Part shown: positions 41,240-47,224 of the stretch, piece by piece | Numbering within the stretch: position 1 is the first letter of the stretch | How the letters are laid out: each line of letters begins with the position of its first letter | NCBI GenBank assembly: GCA_018714965.1 | Contig: DVML01000022.1 | Location: 1-64,000 of the forward strand | DNA: 64,000 nt | Origin: Fimihabitans intestinipullorum | GTDB lineage: Bacteria > Bacillota_I > Bacilli_A > RF39 > UBA660 | Direction of reading: 5' to 3' | Notes under the pieces: generated by a model | Told to the model about the DNA's origin: nothing | Databases searched by the model: none | Seen by the model: the letters and a program-made list of their open reading frames with translations, nothing else | Made by a program: the position numbers and the translations under genes

Positions 41240-42109
41240 ATGAAATATAGACAAATGTTGGTTGATGAATCAAAATGGAATATTAAGTGTCCGTATAAAA
41301 TGGAACCGGAATATATTACAGTTCATAACACCGCAAATGATGCATCAGCTGAGAACGAAGTTAAATATATGATTTCAAATAATAACGAAGTATCATTTCA
41401 TTATGCCGTTGACGACAAAGAGGCGGTGCAAGGAATTCTAACAGACAGGAATACTTGGAATGCAGGCGACGGAGCAAACGGAACTGGTAATAGAAAATCT
41501 ATTGCGGTTGAAATTTGTTATTCTAAATCAGGTGGGGATCGTTTTATTCGAGCTGAAAAGAACGCAGCAATTGTTGTTGCAGATCTTTTAAAAGGATGGG
41601 ATTTAGGGCTTGACAGAGTTCGTAAACATCAAGATTGGAATGGAAAATATTGTCCGCATCGTACACTCGACATGGGCTGGGAAAGATTCATGGATATGGT
41701 TAAATTAGCGTATAACGGTTCAAATTCGAATGAAAACGGTTCATCCAATACAAATACACCAACAGTACAAAAAAACATTGAACAAGTGGCGTATGACGTT
41801 ATTAACGGTAAATATGGAAACAATCCTGAACGTCGTCAAAAATTAGAAGCAGAAGGATATGACTATAATAAAGTGCAGACAAAAGTCAATGAAATTCTGG
41901 ATGGACAAAACAGTATGACCAAAAAATTGGCAGTTGGGAGTAAAGTAAAAATCAATTCAAGTGCTTCTACATATGCGACGGGAGAGAAAATTCCAAATAT
42001 TTACAAAAATAAAACTTATACCGTTCAGCAACTTCATAAAAACGGTGATAAAGTTTTAATAAAAGAGCTTTATTCTTGGGTTTTCATTAAAGATATTACA
42101 GTCTTATAA
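41240..42109 (+). CDS. Endolysin, N-acetylmuramoyl-L-alanine amidase (amidase_2)
   Basis: 289 residues. The amidase_2 domain (~10-155) shows EYITVHNTANDASAENEVKY (zinc His), SFHYAVDDKEAVQG, GNRKSIAVEICYSKSGGDRF, RVRKHQDWNGKYCPHRTLDM (zinc His and Cys/His). It has a linker rich in Asn/Ser, then a CW_7-type repeat (VAYDVINGKYGNNPERRQKL) and a C-terminal SH3-like domain (SWVFIKDITVL). Last gene of the late operon, before a strong terminator. Confidence 0.93.
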   Translation: MKYRQMLVDESKWNIKCPYKMEPEYITVHNTANDASAENEVKYMISNNNEVSFHYAVDDKEAVQGILTDRNTWNAGDGANGTGNRKSIAVEICYSKSGGDRFIRAEKNAAIVVADLLKGWDLGLDRVRKHQDWNGKYCPHRTLDMGWERFMDMVKLAYNGSNSNENGSSNTNTPTVQKNIEQVAYDVINGKYGNNPERRQKLEAEGYDYNKVQTKVNEILDGQNSMTKKLAVGSKVKINSSASTYATGEKIPNIYKNKTYTVQQLHKNGDKVLIKELYSWVFIKDITVL

Positions 42110-42140
42110 TGACACATTTTTTATTGAATAGATATTATAA

Positions 42141-42173
42141 AACCAGTCTTCATGGAAGGCTGGTTCTTTTTTT
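42141..42173 (+). terminator. Late-operon terminator
   Basis: AACCAGTCTT (42141-42150) pairs with AAGGCTGGTT (42156-42165), then a C and seven T. Confidence 0.85.
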
Positions 42174-42221
42174 ATGGTATAATTTTTATAGATCCTATTA
42201 TCCCGTGTGGAAATAGGACTT

Positions 42222-42692
42222 TTATTTACTGAAATTTGTTTCATCACAAATAAGTTTTAATTCATCTAACTCAAATGCGTTATTTTGGACAGTTTCATCA
42301 GAAAATTCGCAAGCGTCATATTGGAATAATCCTTTAAAATCACTATAAATTTCATTATCTTTTTTGTCGGTTTTTAATTTAATAGAATTATAAAACTTCT
42401 CCGCCTCATTTTTGTTGTCAAAAACTTTTGATTTTTTTGTGTCTTTTAAGATTTCTATAAACCCTTGATCGTTAAAATGTTGAGTCACTTTCACAACCAA
42501 AAATTTTCTCATATAAATTCCTCTCTCTAAAATTTTTTTGGCTTCTAAAACCAACTCTCTTTTATTCATATTGTTTTTTGCTAAAAATTCGTTAATTTGA
42601 TCTAATTCTTCGGGTTTTAATTTTGCTTTGAATTGTTTGTAATTATCTTTGTCGAACTGATTTTTGTATTCTCTTAATTCTTTTTTATTCAT
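42222..42692 (-). CDS. Module copy 1: RHH-like protein fused to a second domain
   Basis: 156 residues. The first ~57 (NYKQFKAKLKPEELDQINEF, LAKNNMNKRELVLEAKKILE) are a ribbon-helix-helix-like domain paralogous to the protein at 42938-43123. The rest (MRKFLVVKVTQHFNDQGFIE...) is unrelated. GAGAGAGG followed by ATG at about 42511 sits at the boundary in frame, so the second part may also be made alone. No ribosome site precedes the first ATG. It belongs to a duplicated cargo module next to attR. Confidence 0.65.
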   Translation of the reverse strand: MNKKELREYKNQFDKDNYKQFKAKLKPEELDQINEFLAKNNMNKRELVLEAKKILERGIYMRKFLVVKVTQHFNDQGFIEILKDTKKSKVFDNKNEAEKFYNSIKLKTDKKDNEIYSDFKGLFQYDACEFSDETVQNNAFELDELKLICDETNFSK

Positions 42693-42701
42693 ATATTAAA
42701 A

Positions 42702-42729
42702 TTGACAATTTCTATAATTATGATAAAAT
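42702..42729 (+). promoter_or_regulatory. Antisense promoter, module copy 1
   Basis: TTGACA (42702-42707), 16-base spacer, TAAAAT (42724-42729) on the plus strand, opposite to the peptide and RHH genes. Confidence 0.65.
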
Positions 42730-42734
42730 AATTA

Positions 42735-42819
42735 GTGAGAAGGGGGTTAACCCCATCTCGTAATCACTTTTTTGGTTTTCTTTCCACAGACTTGAAATCC
42801 AAGAGTGATTTTTATTTTC
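42735..42819 (+). ncRNA. Candidate antisense RNA, module copy 1
   Basis: From the predicted start ~42736, the RNA has a hairpin (GTGAGAAGGGG-TTAA-CCCC...TCTC...TCAC) and a terminator (ATCACT...TTGG with CCAAGAGTGAT, then TTTTATTTT at 42809-42817). It is fully complementary to most of the peptide ORF 42747-42842. Confidence 0.5.
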
Positions 42820-42842
42820 CATATTTTTATAGAAATTTCCAT
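42747..42842 (-). CDS. Module copy 1: small cationic peptide
   Basis: 31 residues starting MEISIKIWKIKITLGFQVCG and ending in a basic tail. It has AAGGTGGG 7 bases before the ATG. It is homologous to the 34-residue peptide at 43175-43279 (shared ME(I/L)SIKI.KIK and KTTK/KTKKVI..W). Overlapped by a convergent antisense transcript. A toxin role is inferred. Confidence 0.5.
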   Translation of the reverse strand: MEISIKIWKIKITLGFQVCGKKTKKVITRWG

Positions 42843-42885
42843 CTTTAATCCCACCTTTCTAGTAATCTTTCTTGATTACATACTA

Positions 42886-42914
42886 ATTATATCATATCGT
42901 GTACACGATATCAA
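42886..42914 (-). promoter_or_regulatory. Promoter and palindromic operator, module copy 1
   Basis: On the minus strand: TTGATA (42914-42909), 17-base spacer, TATAAT (42891-42886). The spacer is almost entirely an 18-bp perfect palindrome, ATATCGTGTACACGATAT (42894-42911), a likely repressor site. Confidence 0.75.
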
Positions 42915-42937
42915 CTGTTTTTATGGAGATAGGAGTT

Positions 42938-43123
42938 TTATTTTTTATATTTTTCTTTTAATATTTTATATGCTTCACGAATAAATTGAGTATTGTTCAT
43001 ATTGATTTGATCCAAAAATGAATCTATTTCTTCTTTTTCTTCTACCGGAAGTTTTGCGGTGAATTGCCTGTAATTTATCTTCTTGTATTCACGAATATAT
43101 TTCTTTTGATCAAACTTTTCCAT
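42938..43123 (-). CDS. Module copy 2: ribbon-helix-helix-like protein
   Basis: 61 residues from ATG at 43123: FDQKKYIREYKKINYRQFTA, KLPVEEKEEIDSFLDQINMN, NTQFIREAYKILKEK. Paralogue of the N-terminal part of 42222-42692. ATG at 43138 and TTG at 43141 are alternatives; none has a clear ribosome site. The antisense promoter lies right at its start. Probable repressor of the palindromic promoter upstream. Confidence 0.65.
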   Translation of the reverse strand: MEKFDQKKYIREYKKINYRQFTAKLPVEEKEEIDSFLDQINMNNTQFIREAYKILKEKYKK

Positions 43124-43127
43124 AATT

Positions 43128-43156
43128 TTGACAATCATCAATAAATTGGTTATAAT
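43128..43156 (+). promoter_or_regulatory. Perfect antisense promoter, module copy 2
   Basis: TTGACA (43128-43133), 17-base spacer, TATAAT (43151-43156) on the plus strand, inside the opposite-strand module. Confidence 0.8.
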
Positions 43157-43255
43157 GGTAATAGAAGGAGTGGCTTATCGCCAACTCTTTCTGATTACTT
43201 TAGTAGTTTTAGTAGATTTTCTTTCTCGTAGAATTGCTAAAACTACTTTTATTTT
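43157..43255 (+). ncRNA. Candidate antisense RNA, module copy 2
   Basis: A long hairpin (43158-43198, GTAAT.GAAGGAGTGGC with GCCAACTCTTTC..ATTAC) is followed by a perfect 11-bp stem AGTAGTTTTAG/CTAAAACTACT (43202-43212 with 43237-43247) and TTTTATTTT. It is fully antisense to the peptide ORF 43175-43279 and structurally parallel to copy 1, with a conserved TTTTCTTTC loop. Confidence 0.6.
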
Positions 43256-43279
43256 ACCAATTTTTATTGATAATTCCAT
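43175..43279 (-). CDS. Module copy 2: small cationic peptide
   Basis: 34 residues: MELSIKIGKIKVVLAILRER followed by a basic KSTKTTKVIRKSWR tail. GAGAGGTG lies 5 bases upstream, behind a perfect promoter. Homologous to the copy 1 peptide, which argues for real coding. Amphipathic/cationic; membrane action or nucleic-acid binding is possible but unproven. Confidence 0.55.
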   Translation of the reverse strand: MELSIKIGKIKVVLAILRERKSTKTTKVIRKSWR

Positions 43280-43303
43280 GTCTTCACCTCTCTTTCTATA
43301 TAC

Positions 43304-43332
43304 ATTATATCACATGGTGTAGACCATGTCAA
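43304..43332 (-). promoter_or_regulatory. Promoter and palindromic operator, module copy 2
   Basis: TTGACA (43332-43327), 17-base spacer, TATAAT (43309-43304) on the minus strand. The spacer holds ACATGGT-GTAG-ACCATGT (43312-43329), a different palindrome from copy 1 at the same place. Confidence 0.8.
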
Positions 43333-43349
43333 GAGATTTGTTCATTTTT

Positions 43350-43500
43350 CTTTAAATTTGTAAAATTTATGTTAAAATAATTGAGGTTACTTTTTTGGTA
43401 TCCTTATTCTTTTATTCTCATCATAAAACTCGCAAAGATTATATTGAAATAATTTTTTATATAACTATAAATTTAATTTTTAATAAATAGATATTATGTA
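43350..43500. pseudogene. Decayed third copy of the peptide/RHH module
   Basis: 43357-43402 repeats the antisense promoter region (TTAAAATAATTGAGG...TTACTTTTTTGG) and 43419-43485 aligns with 42299-42365, the 3' part of the copy 1 fusion gene (TCATCA.AAAA.TCGCAA...ATATTG.AATAAT...ACTATAAATTT). The frame is lost and the middle deleted. Confidence 0.6.
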
Positions 43501-43731
43501 TAAATACAAGTTAACATAATTAAAATTATATATAACATATAATAATTTGACATATATTAAAAAAAATGTATAATATTTCTCATATTATATAATTTGTTTA
43601 CATTTATCAATTAAAAGTTGTTGCAAAAATAATATATAAATTATATAATAATATTGAATGATTAACATATATTATCATTTATTATCATTTCACTTTAGTA
43701 TATTATAGTTATTTTTAACTATAATAAAAAA
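43500..43731. other. Extremely A/T-rich non-coding stretch
   Basis: Almost only A and T, with no ORF of note. A TTGACA...TATAAT pair (43553-43558 and 43575-43580, 16-base spacing) could start a plus-strand transcript, and ATTATCATTT occurs twice at about 43671-43690. Otherwise I see nothing specific. Confidence 0.5.
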
Positions 43732-43817
43732 GAGATACACCCAATATAGCCTGTTAGGTGTCATCTCCACAATTTGTGGTAGGCACCATAACTCTTAGTT
43801 GAGTTAGGTGTCTTTTT
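43732..43817 (+). ncRNA. Candidate antisense RNA of a type I toxin-like locus
   Basis: The plus strand from ~43732 (TATAAT at 43720-43725) contains a GAGAT...ATCTC hairpin and then a GGCACC-ATAACTC / GAGTTAGGTGTC stem followed by six T (43781-43817). It is antisense to the 3' part of the minus-strand toxin-like transcript. Confidence 0.4.
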
Positions 43818-43916
43818 TGTCATTAGTTGTTTAAAAACTTTTCTAGTAATGCCAAGATTACTATCAAAGCTACTAAAAACTCCATTGGTCTCCTTATATA
43901 TAATAAGTTGATTCAT
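43761..43916 (-). CDS. Leader-like ORF (51 aa) of a candidate type I toxin locus
   Basis: Begins MNQLIIYKETNGVFSSFDSN with an excellent AGGAGGTGG site. It overlaps, in another frame, a 20-residue hydrophobic ORF (43823-43885). Translation of this frame could be coupled to the inner one, as mok is to hok. The promoter on the minus strand, TTGATT-17-TATAAT, lies upstream near 44001-44029. It may alternatively be the real product. Confidence 0.4.
   Translation of the reverse strand: MNQLIIYKETNGVFSSFDSNLGITRKVFKQLMTKKTPNSTKSYGAYHKLWR
43823..43885 (-). CDS. Candidate type I toxin peptide (20 aa, hydrophobic)
   Basis: MEFLVALIVILALLEKFLNN: a hydrophobic helix with a charged end, the usual form of a type I membrane toxin. 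AAGGAG lies 4 bases upstream. The mRNA has long-range complementarity between its 5' leader (43955-43987) and 3' end (43732-43770), which in known systems masks translation. Not matched to a named family. Confidence 0.4.
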   Translation of the reverse strand: MEFLVALIVILALLEKFLNN

Positions 43917-44075
43917 GTGGACCACCTCCTTACATATCTTGATTGAAAAGTTATGTGGAGGCAACACCTAACTATCGGATGTATCTCATAACTAGAATTA
44001 TATAATTTTTTTCGACAATAATCAATATATGTGATCCACATTTTGCAAAAAAATAGAGTGATATAAAGCACCGTG

Positions 44076-44771
44076 CTATAAGCTAACCGGTATATCGAGT
44101 TCTTTTCCGTTATTTAAAACAATCTTCCCCTTTGATTTCATTTTGATGTACTTTCTGTTTATGATTAACGATCTACCATATGGCTCAAAATTACTATTTA
44201 ATTGTTTATTTATATCCTTTATCGATTGATAGATTGGTGCTTTTCCATGAGCGATATGTACTGAGCAATATTTTTGATTCTTTTCTTTTTCTATATATAA
44301 TATTTCATCCAATTGTAATGTATATGTAATCCCTTTCGATTTGAATTGTAATACACTATTTTCTTGAATAATATTTAACGCTTTTGAGAGAGAACGATAT
44401 AGGTTCTCTTTTAATCTGTCGAACTTGTCAATATACGTTAAGCACATAATATCATCTCCGATAATAGTGCTTTTATACTCTTCGTGGCCAGTCAAAAAAA
44501 TGATTATGCTGTTGTAGTCATAATCACGTATATCGCGTGCGAGATCTATTCCAGAATCATATCCAACATGAATATCCAAAAGGAATATTTTTCTTTTATT
44601 ATTTTTTATTAAATCGTATATCTTGGAGTTAACTGATGTGAATTTATATATTTTATAATCAATATCATTATGCATCATGTATTTATCAATAAGATCACAC
44701 TCTTTGTTTAAAAAATATAGTTCATCTTCCACTACAACTAACTCAACAACCGATGAGCTTATATTTTCCAT
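44076..44771 (-). CDS. Orphan response regulator with LytTR DNA-binding domain (AgrA-like)
   Basis: 231 residues. The receiver domain (~10-125) has acidic VEDE, phospho-acceptor Asp in KIFLLDIHVGYDSG and the Thr/Ser FLTGHEEYKSTI. The LytTR domain (~140-231) has QFKSKGITYTLQLDEILYIE, then YGRSLIINRKYIKMKSKGK. No histidine kinase lies nearby. A TATAAT box is ~25 bases upstream. It sits inside the prophage, within 100 bases of attR, the usual place for lysogenic-conversion cargo. Confidence 0.9.
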   Translation of the reverse strand: MENISSSVVELVVVEDELYFLNKECDLIDKYMMHNDIDYKIYKFTSVNSKIYDLIKNNKRKIFLLDIHVGYDSGIDLARDIRDYDYNSIIIFLTGHEEYKSTIIGDDIMCLTYIDKFDRLKENLYRSLSKALNIIQENSVLQFKSKGITYTLQLDEILYIEKEKNQKYCSVHIAHGKAPIYQSIKDINKQLNSNFEPYGRSLIINRKYIKMKSKGKIVLNNGKELDIPVSL

Positions 44772-44846
44772 TATTTTCCAACTCCCTATTTACATTATAA
44801 CATTTTGGAGTTTGGTTTTCCACTGGAAAAAATTCCCAATTTATAA

Positions 44847-44892
44847 GTGTACTAATTAAGAATATCCACCGGGATTTTGATAAGCGACTTCG
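44847..44892. other. attR of the prophage
   Basis: Core CCACC at 44866-44870, phage arm 44847-44865 beginning GTGTAC, bacterial arm to the right (GGGATTTTGATAAGC, coding NPG). With attL it defines a 5-bp GGTGG overlap. The reconstructed attB reads ATCCCGGTGGCTTCTCCGGG. Confidence 0.88.
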
Positions 44893-45056
44893 GATATCGT
44901 ACGAACGTTTTTAAATGTTAAGCAATTAGAAATGCCTCTATTTACAACGACGTTACCAACCATTAGCATACCAAGATCGCCTTCACCCACTGCTTCTGCA
45001 CGCATTAATCTCGCGAGTAAATCGCGTTCTTTGCTAGTTGCTTTTATAATTGCCAC
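44866..45056 (-). pseudogene. SleB-like cell-wall hydrolase, 5' half (right of prophage)
   Basis: From GTG at 45056 (AGGTG 6 bases upstream): MAIIKATSKERDLLARLMRA, EAVGEGDLGMLMVGNVVVNR, then ISEVAYQNPGG at the junction. The RAEAVGEG and VGNVVVNR motifs with the catalytic Glu are those of the Hydrolase_2 (SleB) family. After the core the frame runs into phage sequence and stops (TAA). Joining to 7516-7753 restores 142 residues. Confidence 0.88.
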
Positions 45057-45106
45057 ATATATCACCTAGTTTATTATATGGGAAAAAGATGGATGGTTTC
45101 GTAAAT

Positions 45107-45135
45107 TTGACAAAAACTTTGTATTTGCATAGAAT
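45107..45135 (+). promoter_or_regulatory. Promoter of the lipoprotein gene
   Basis: TTGACA (45107-45112), 17-base spacer, TAGAAT (45130-45135). Confidence 0.75.
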
Positions 45136-45159
45136 AATGGTACTAATGGAGATGGTATT

Positions 45160-45891
45160 ATGATTAAAAGATTAGATGTAAAAAAAGTAGGATTAGGTTT
45201 GTTTTTGGGAGTCAGTTTATGTATTAGCGGATGTGGTTCGAAAGGTGATGAAGCAAAGATATCACAGTCAAATGCGAGCGAGAATACACAAGAGGTAGAT
45301 GATCAAGTAAGTCAAAAATCTCAAGAAGATACACTAACTCCGCAAGAGCAACAACAACTCTTATCAGGAGAAACTAATATTCAAACAGAATCAGATGTAG
45401 CTACCTATTACGAAAGTGTCAAAAACACGTTGCAAGAATATATTAATAAAGAAAATGCTCAAAAAGCATTACAGGCAGGTGAAGACGTGTTAAAAAAAGG
45501 TGCTAAATTTTTAGTTGGTACAGAACCAATCGGTGGTTATTATATTAGTGATTTGTCAGAAGAGACGAAAGAACGTTTTATCAACACTTTTGATACCATT
45601 GATTCTATGGTGGAACAAAAATTCCCAAATTATAAAGAACGAGTGTCTAATGCGACTTCTCAGTTGATTGACAAGGGAAAAGAAAAAGCAAATGAATTTA
45701 AAGATTATGCACGTAGAAAATTAGAGGAAAATTTGACGGAAGAACAATTGCAATCATTAGATGATGCTGTCGAAAAAGGAAAAACGACCTATTCAGAAGC
45801 GAAAGATTATGTTACAGAAAAGGGAAGCCAGTTTTCTGACTGGTTGAAAGAGAAAAAAGACGATGTAAAGCAGAAAATAATAGAATGGTAA
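45160..45891 (+). CDS. Lipoprotein with helical repeat domain
   Basis: 243 residues. It has a lipoprotein signal (VGLGLFLGVSLCISGCGS, lipobox ISGC, Cys ~25), a low-complexity acidic linker, then an amphipathic helical part (KGKEKANEFKDYARRKLEEN, KGKTTYSEAKDYVTEKGSQF). Anchored outside the membrane. No recognised enzyme domain. Confidence 0.75.
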   Translation: MIKRLDVKKVGLGLFLGVSLCISGCGSKGDEAKISQSNASENTQEVDDQVSQKSQEDTLTPQEQQQLLSGETNIQTESDVATYYESVKNTLQEYINKENAQKALQAGEDVLKKGAKFLVGTEPIGGYYISDLSEETKERFINTFDTIDSMVEQKFPNYKERVSNATSQLIDKGKEKANEFKDYARRKLEENLTEEQLQSLDDAVEKGKTTYSEAKDYVTEKGSQFSDWLKEKKDDVKQKIIEW

Positions 45892-45963
45892 AGAGAACTG
45901 TTCAAAAGATAAAAACTATAGTATAATAAAAATAGAAAATAGATGTTAAAGGAGTATCAGAGT

Positions 45964-46146
45964 GTGAAGAAAAAAAGGCGAGCATTGATAGGTATCGTAA
46001 TTGGAATTTTGATGGTCCTTTTAGGTATCTTTTTACTAAATGACTATAGTTTTCCGTTGATAGGAATGGCGCTAGTGATTATAGCTCTTTCTCTCAGAAG
46101 TTTTGCAATTACAACAGATTTATTTCGTATCGATAAAAAACCTTAA
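45964..46146 (+). CDS. Small two-helix membrane protein
   Basis: 60 residues from GTG at 45964 (AAGGAG at 45948): KKKRRALIGIVIGILMVLLG, then FPLIGMALVIIALSLRSFAI. A frame from 45943 is possible but overlaps the ribosome site. Function unknown. Confidence 0.6.
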   Translation: MKKKRRALIGIVIGILMVLLGIFLLNDYSFPLIGMALVIIALSLRSFAITTDLFRIDKKP

Positions 46147-46160
46147 TATAGGTTTTTTTG
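46137..46160 (+). terminator. Terminator
   Basis: AAAACC (46137-46142) pairs with GGTTTT (46151-46156), then T-run. Confidence 0.7.
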
Positions 46161-46209
46161 CATCTTTTTTATAATATGTTATAATAGCTAGTACGAAAGA
46201 AGGGATATT

Positions 46210-46767
46210 ATGGTTTGTCCAAATTGTCAGCAGCAGATTAACGTTGATGATATCGTTTGTCCTTATTGCGGGTTAAAGTTAAAATTAACTAAAAGACAAA
46301 ATGACTGGGTGGCAACTGTTACACCAAGATTTGAATTTGTTTATGAACTTGTTCCGACAATTCAAGGTATATTAATTTTCATTATGACATGGATTGTGGG
46401 AAACTTGGTATGTGAATATTTTGATTATCCTATACAATATGTTATATATGCTATGATGTTCTTGTTCCTTGTATACATTGCTGGAATCGTTTTTCGATTT
46501 TTTCATCGTAAAGCGATGAAATATGAGATTTACGAAGATAGCGTCCTTTTTATCGATAATTTTTTACAACATCGTGAATACAAATTGGAATATGAAAATG
46601 TTATGGATGTAGAGCATTCCCAGACGTTTTTGCAACGGATTTTCCATATTGGGACGATTCGAATTTATGCAGATCGGTCAATATGTAAGGGATTAGCGCT
46701 GTATTCTATTCCAAATAGTCAAACTTTATATAAAAATTTGAAAACATTAATTAAAAATGCAAAATAA
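46210..46767 (+). CDS. Zinc-ribbon and PH-like (bPH_2) membrane protein
   Basis: 185 residues. An N-terminal zinc ribbon (CPNCQQQINVDDIVCPYCGL) is followed by two membrane helices (~50-70 and 75-98) and a bacterial PH-like domain (YEIYEDSVLFIDNFLQHREY, VMDVEHSQTFLQRIFHIGTI). Found in many Firmicutes; role unknown. Confidence 0.75.
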   Translation: MVCPNCQQQINVDDIVCPYCGLKLKLTKRQNDWVATVTPRFEFVYELVPTIQGILIFIMTWIVGNLVCEYFDYPIQYVIYAMMFLFLVYIAGIVFRFFHRKAMKYEIYEDSVLFIDNFLQHREYKLEYENVMDVEHSQTFLQRIFHIGTIRIYADRSICKGLALYSIPNSQTLYKNLKTLIKNAK

Positions 46768-46789
46768 CATACGAAAGTATGTTTTTTTA
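46768..46789 (+). terminator. Terminator
   Basis: ACATAC and GTATGT around a GAAA tetraloop, followed by seven T. Confidence 0.85.
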
Positions 46790-46790
46790 T

Positions 46791-46858
46791 TGACTTTTTC
46801 AAGTTTATTGACATATAATGGAATATATGAGCGAATATTCATATGAAAGGAGACTAAT
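46791..46858 (+). promoter_or_regulatory. Promoter and probable ArsR/SmtB operator
   Basis: TTGACT (46791-46796), 18-base spacer, TATAAT (46815-46820). The imperfect palindrome TATGAGCGAATATTCATA directly after the -10 (46826-46843) is a typical metal-responsive ArsR-family site. Confidence 0.75.
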
Positions 46859-47224
46859 ATGAGAGATAAATGTGAAGTAACACTCGTTCATCCAGAAGTT
46901 GTTCAAAGGGTGGAACGACAATTAGAGTCACGTGAAAAAATATACGGTTTGGCCATTTTTTTTAAAGCGTTTGCAGATGAGACAAGATTGCGAATTATGA
47001 ACGCACTTTTATATGACACATTATGCGTATGTGATTTGGCACAATTATTAAATATGACGCAATCTGCAATTTCTCACCAATTACAATATTTACGTCAGAT
47101 GAATTTTGTTGTGTCACAAAAAGTTGGAAAAGTTGTATATTACCGATTAGCAGATGATCATATTGAACAAATTATAAAAGTAGGATTAGAACACATAGAG
47201 GAAGGAGGAAAATATGAAAAATAA
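46859..47224 (+). CDS. ArsR/SmtB-family metal-responsive repressor (CadC-like)
   Basis: 121 residues. Winged helix: FFKAFADETRLRIMNALLYD, CVCDLAQLLNMTQSAISHQL, QYLRQMNFVVSQKVGKVVYY. CVCDL corresponds to the metal-binding ELCVCDL of CadC/ArsR, with an N-terminal Cys (RDKCEV) as in CadC. It overlaps the P-type ATPase gene by 11 bases, so it controls export of the metal it senses, probably Cd, Pb or Zn. Confidence 0.9.
   Translation: MRDKCEVTLVHPEVVQRVERQLESREKIYGLAIFFKAFADETRLRIMNALLYDTLCVCDLAQLLNMTQSAISHQLQYLRQMNFVVSQKVGKVVYYRLADDHIEQIIKVGLEHIEEGGKYEK

Larger units (their letters stand above)
43732..43987. repeat. Inverted repeat bracketing the toxin-like locus
   Basis: GAGATACACCC (43732-43742) pairs with GGATGTATCTC (43977-43987), and GTTAGGTGTCATCTCCAC (43753-43770) with GTGGAGGCAACACCTAAC (43955-43972), 15 of 18. 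The ~255-bp unit could also be read as a miniature mobile element, but I see no clear target duplication. Confidence 0.7.
7754..44870. mobile_element. Complete-looking prophage (~37.1 kb), probably short-tailed
   Basis: It is bounded by attL (core 7754-7758) and attR (core 44866-44870) and splits a SleB-like gene. It carries integrase, immunity, recombination, packaging, head, connector/tail, fibre and lysis genes in the usual order. No tape-measure, tail-tube or tail-sheath gene is seen, which with the P22-like portal suggests a podovirus. All large structural frames are intact, so it may be inducible. Cargo sits near both ends and before the terminase genes. Confidence 0.92.
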
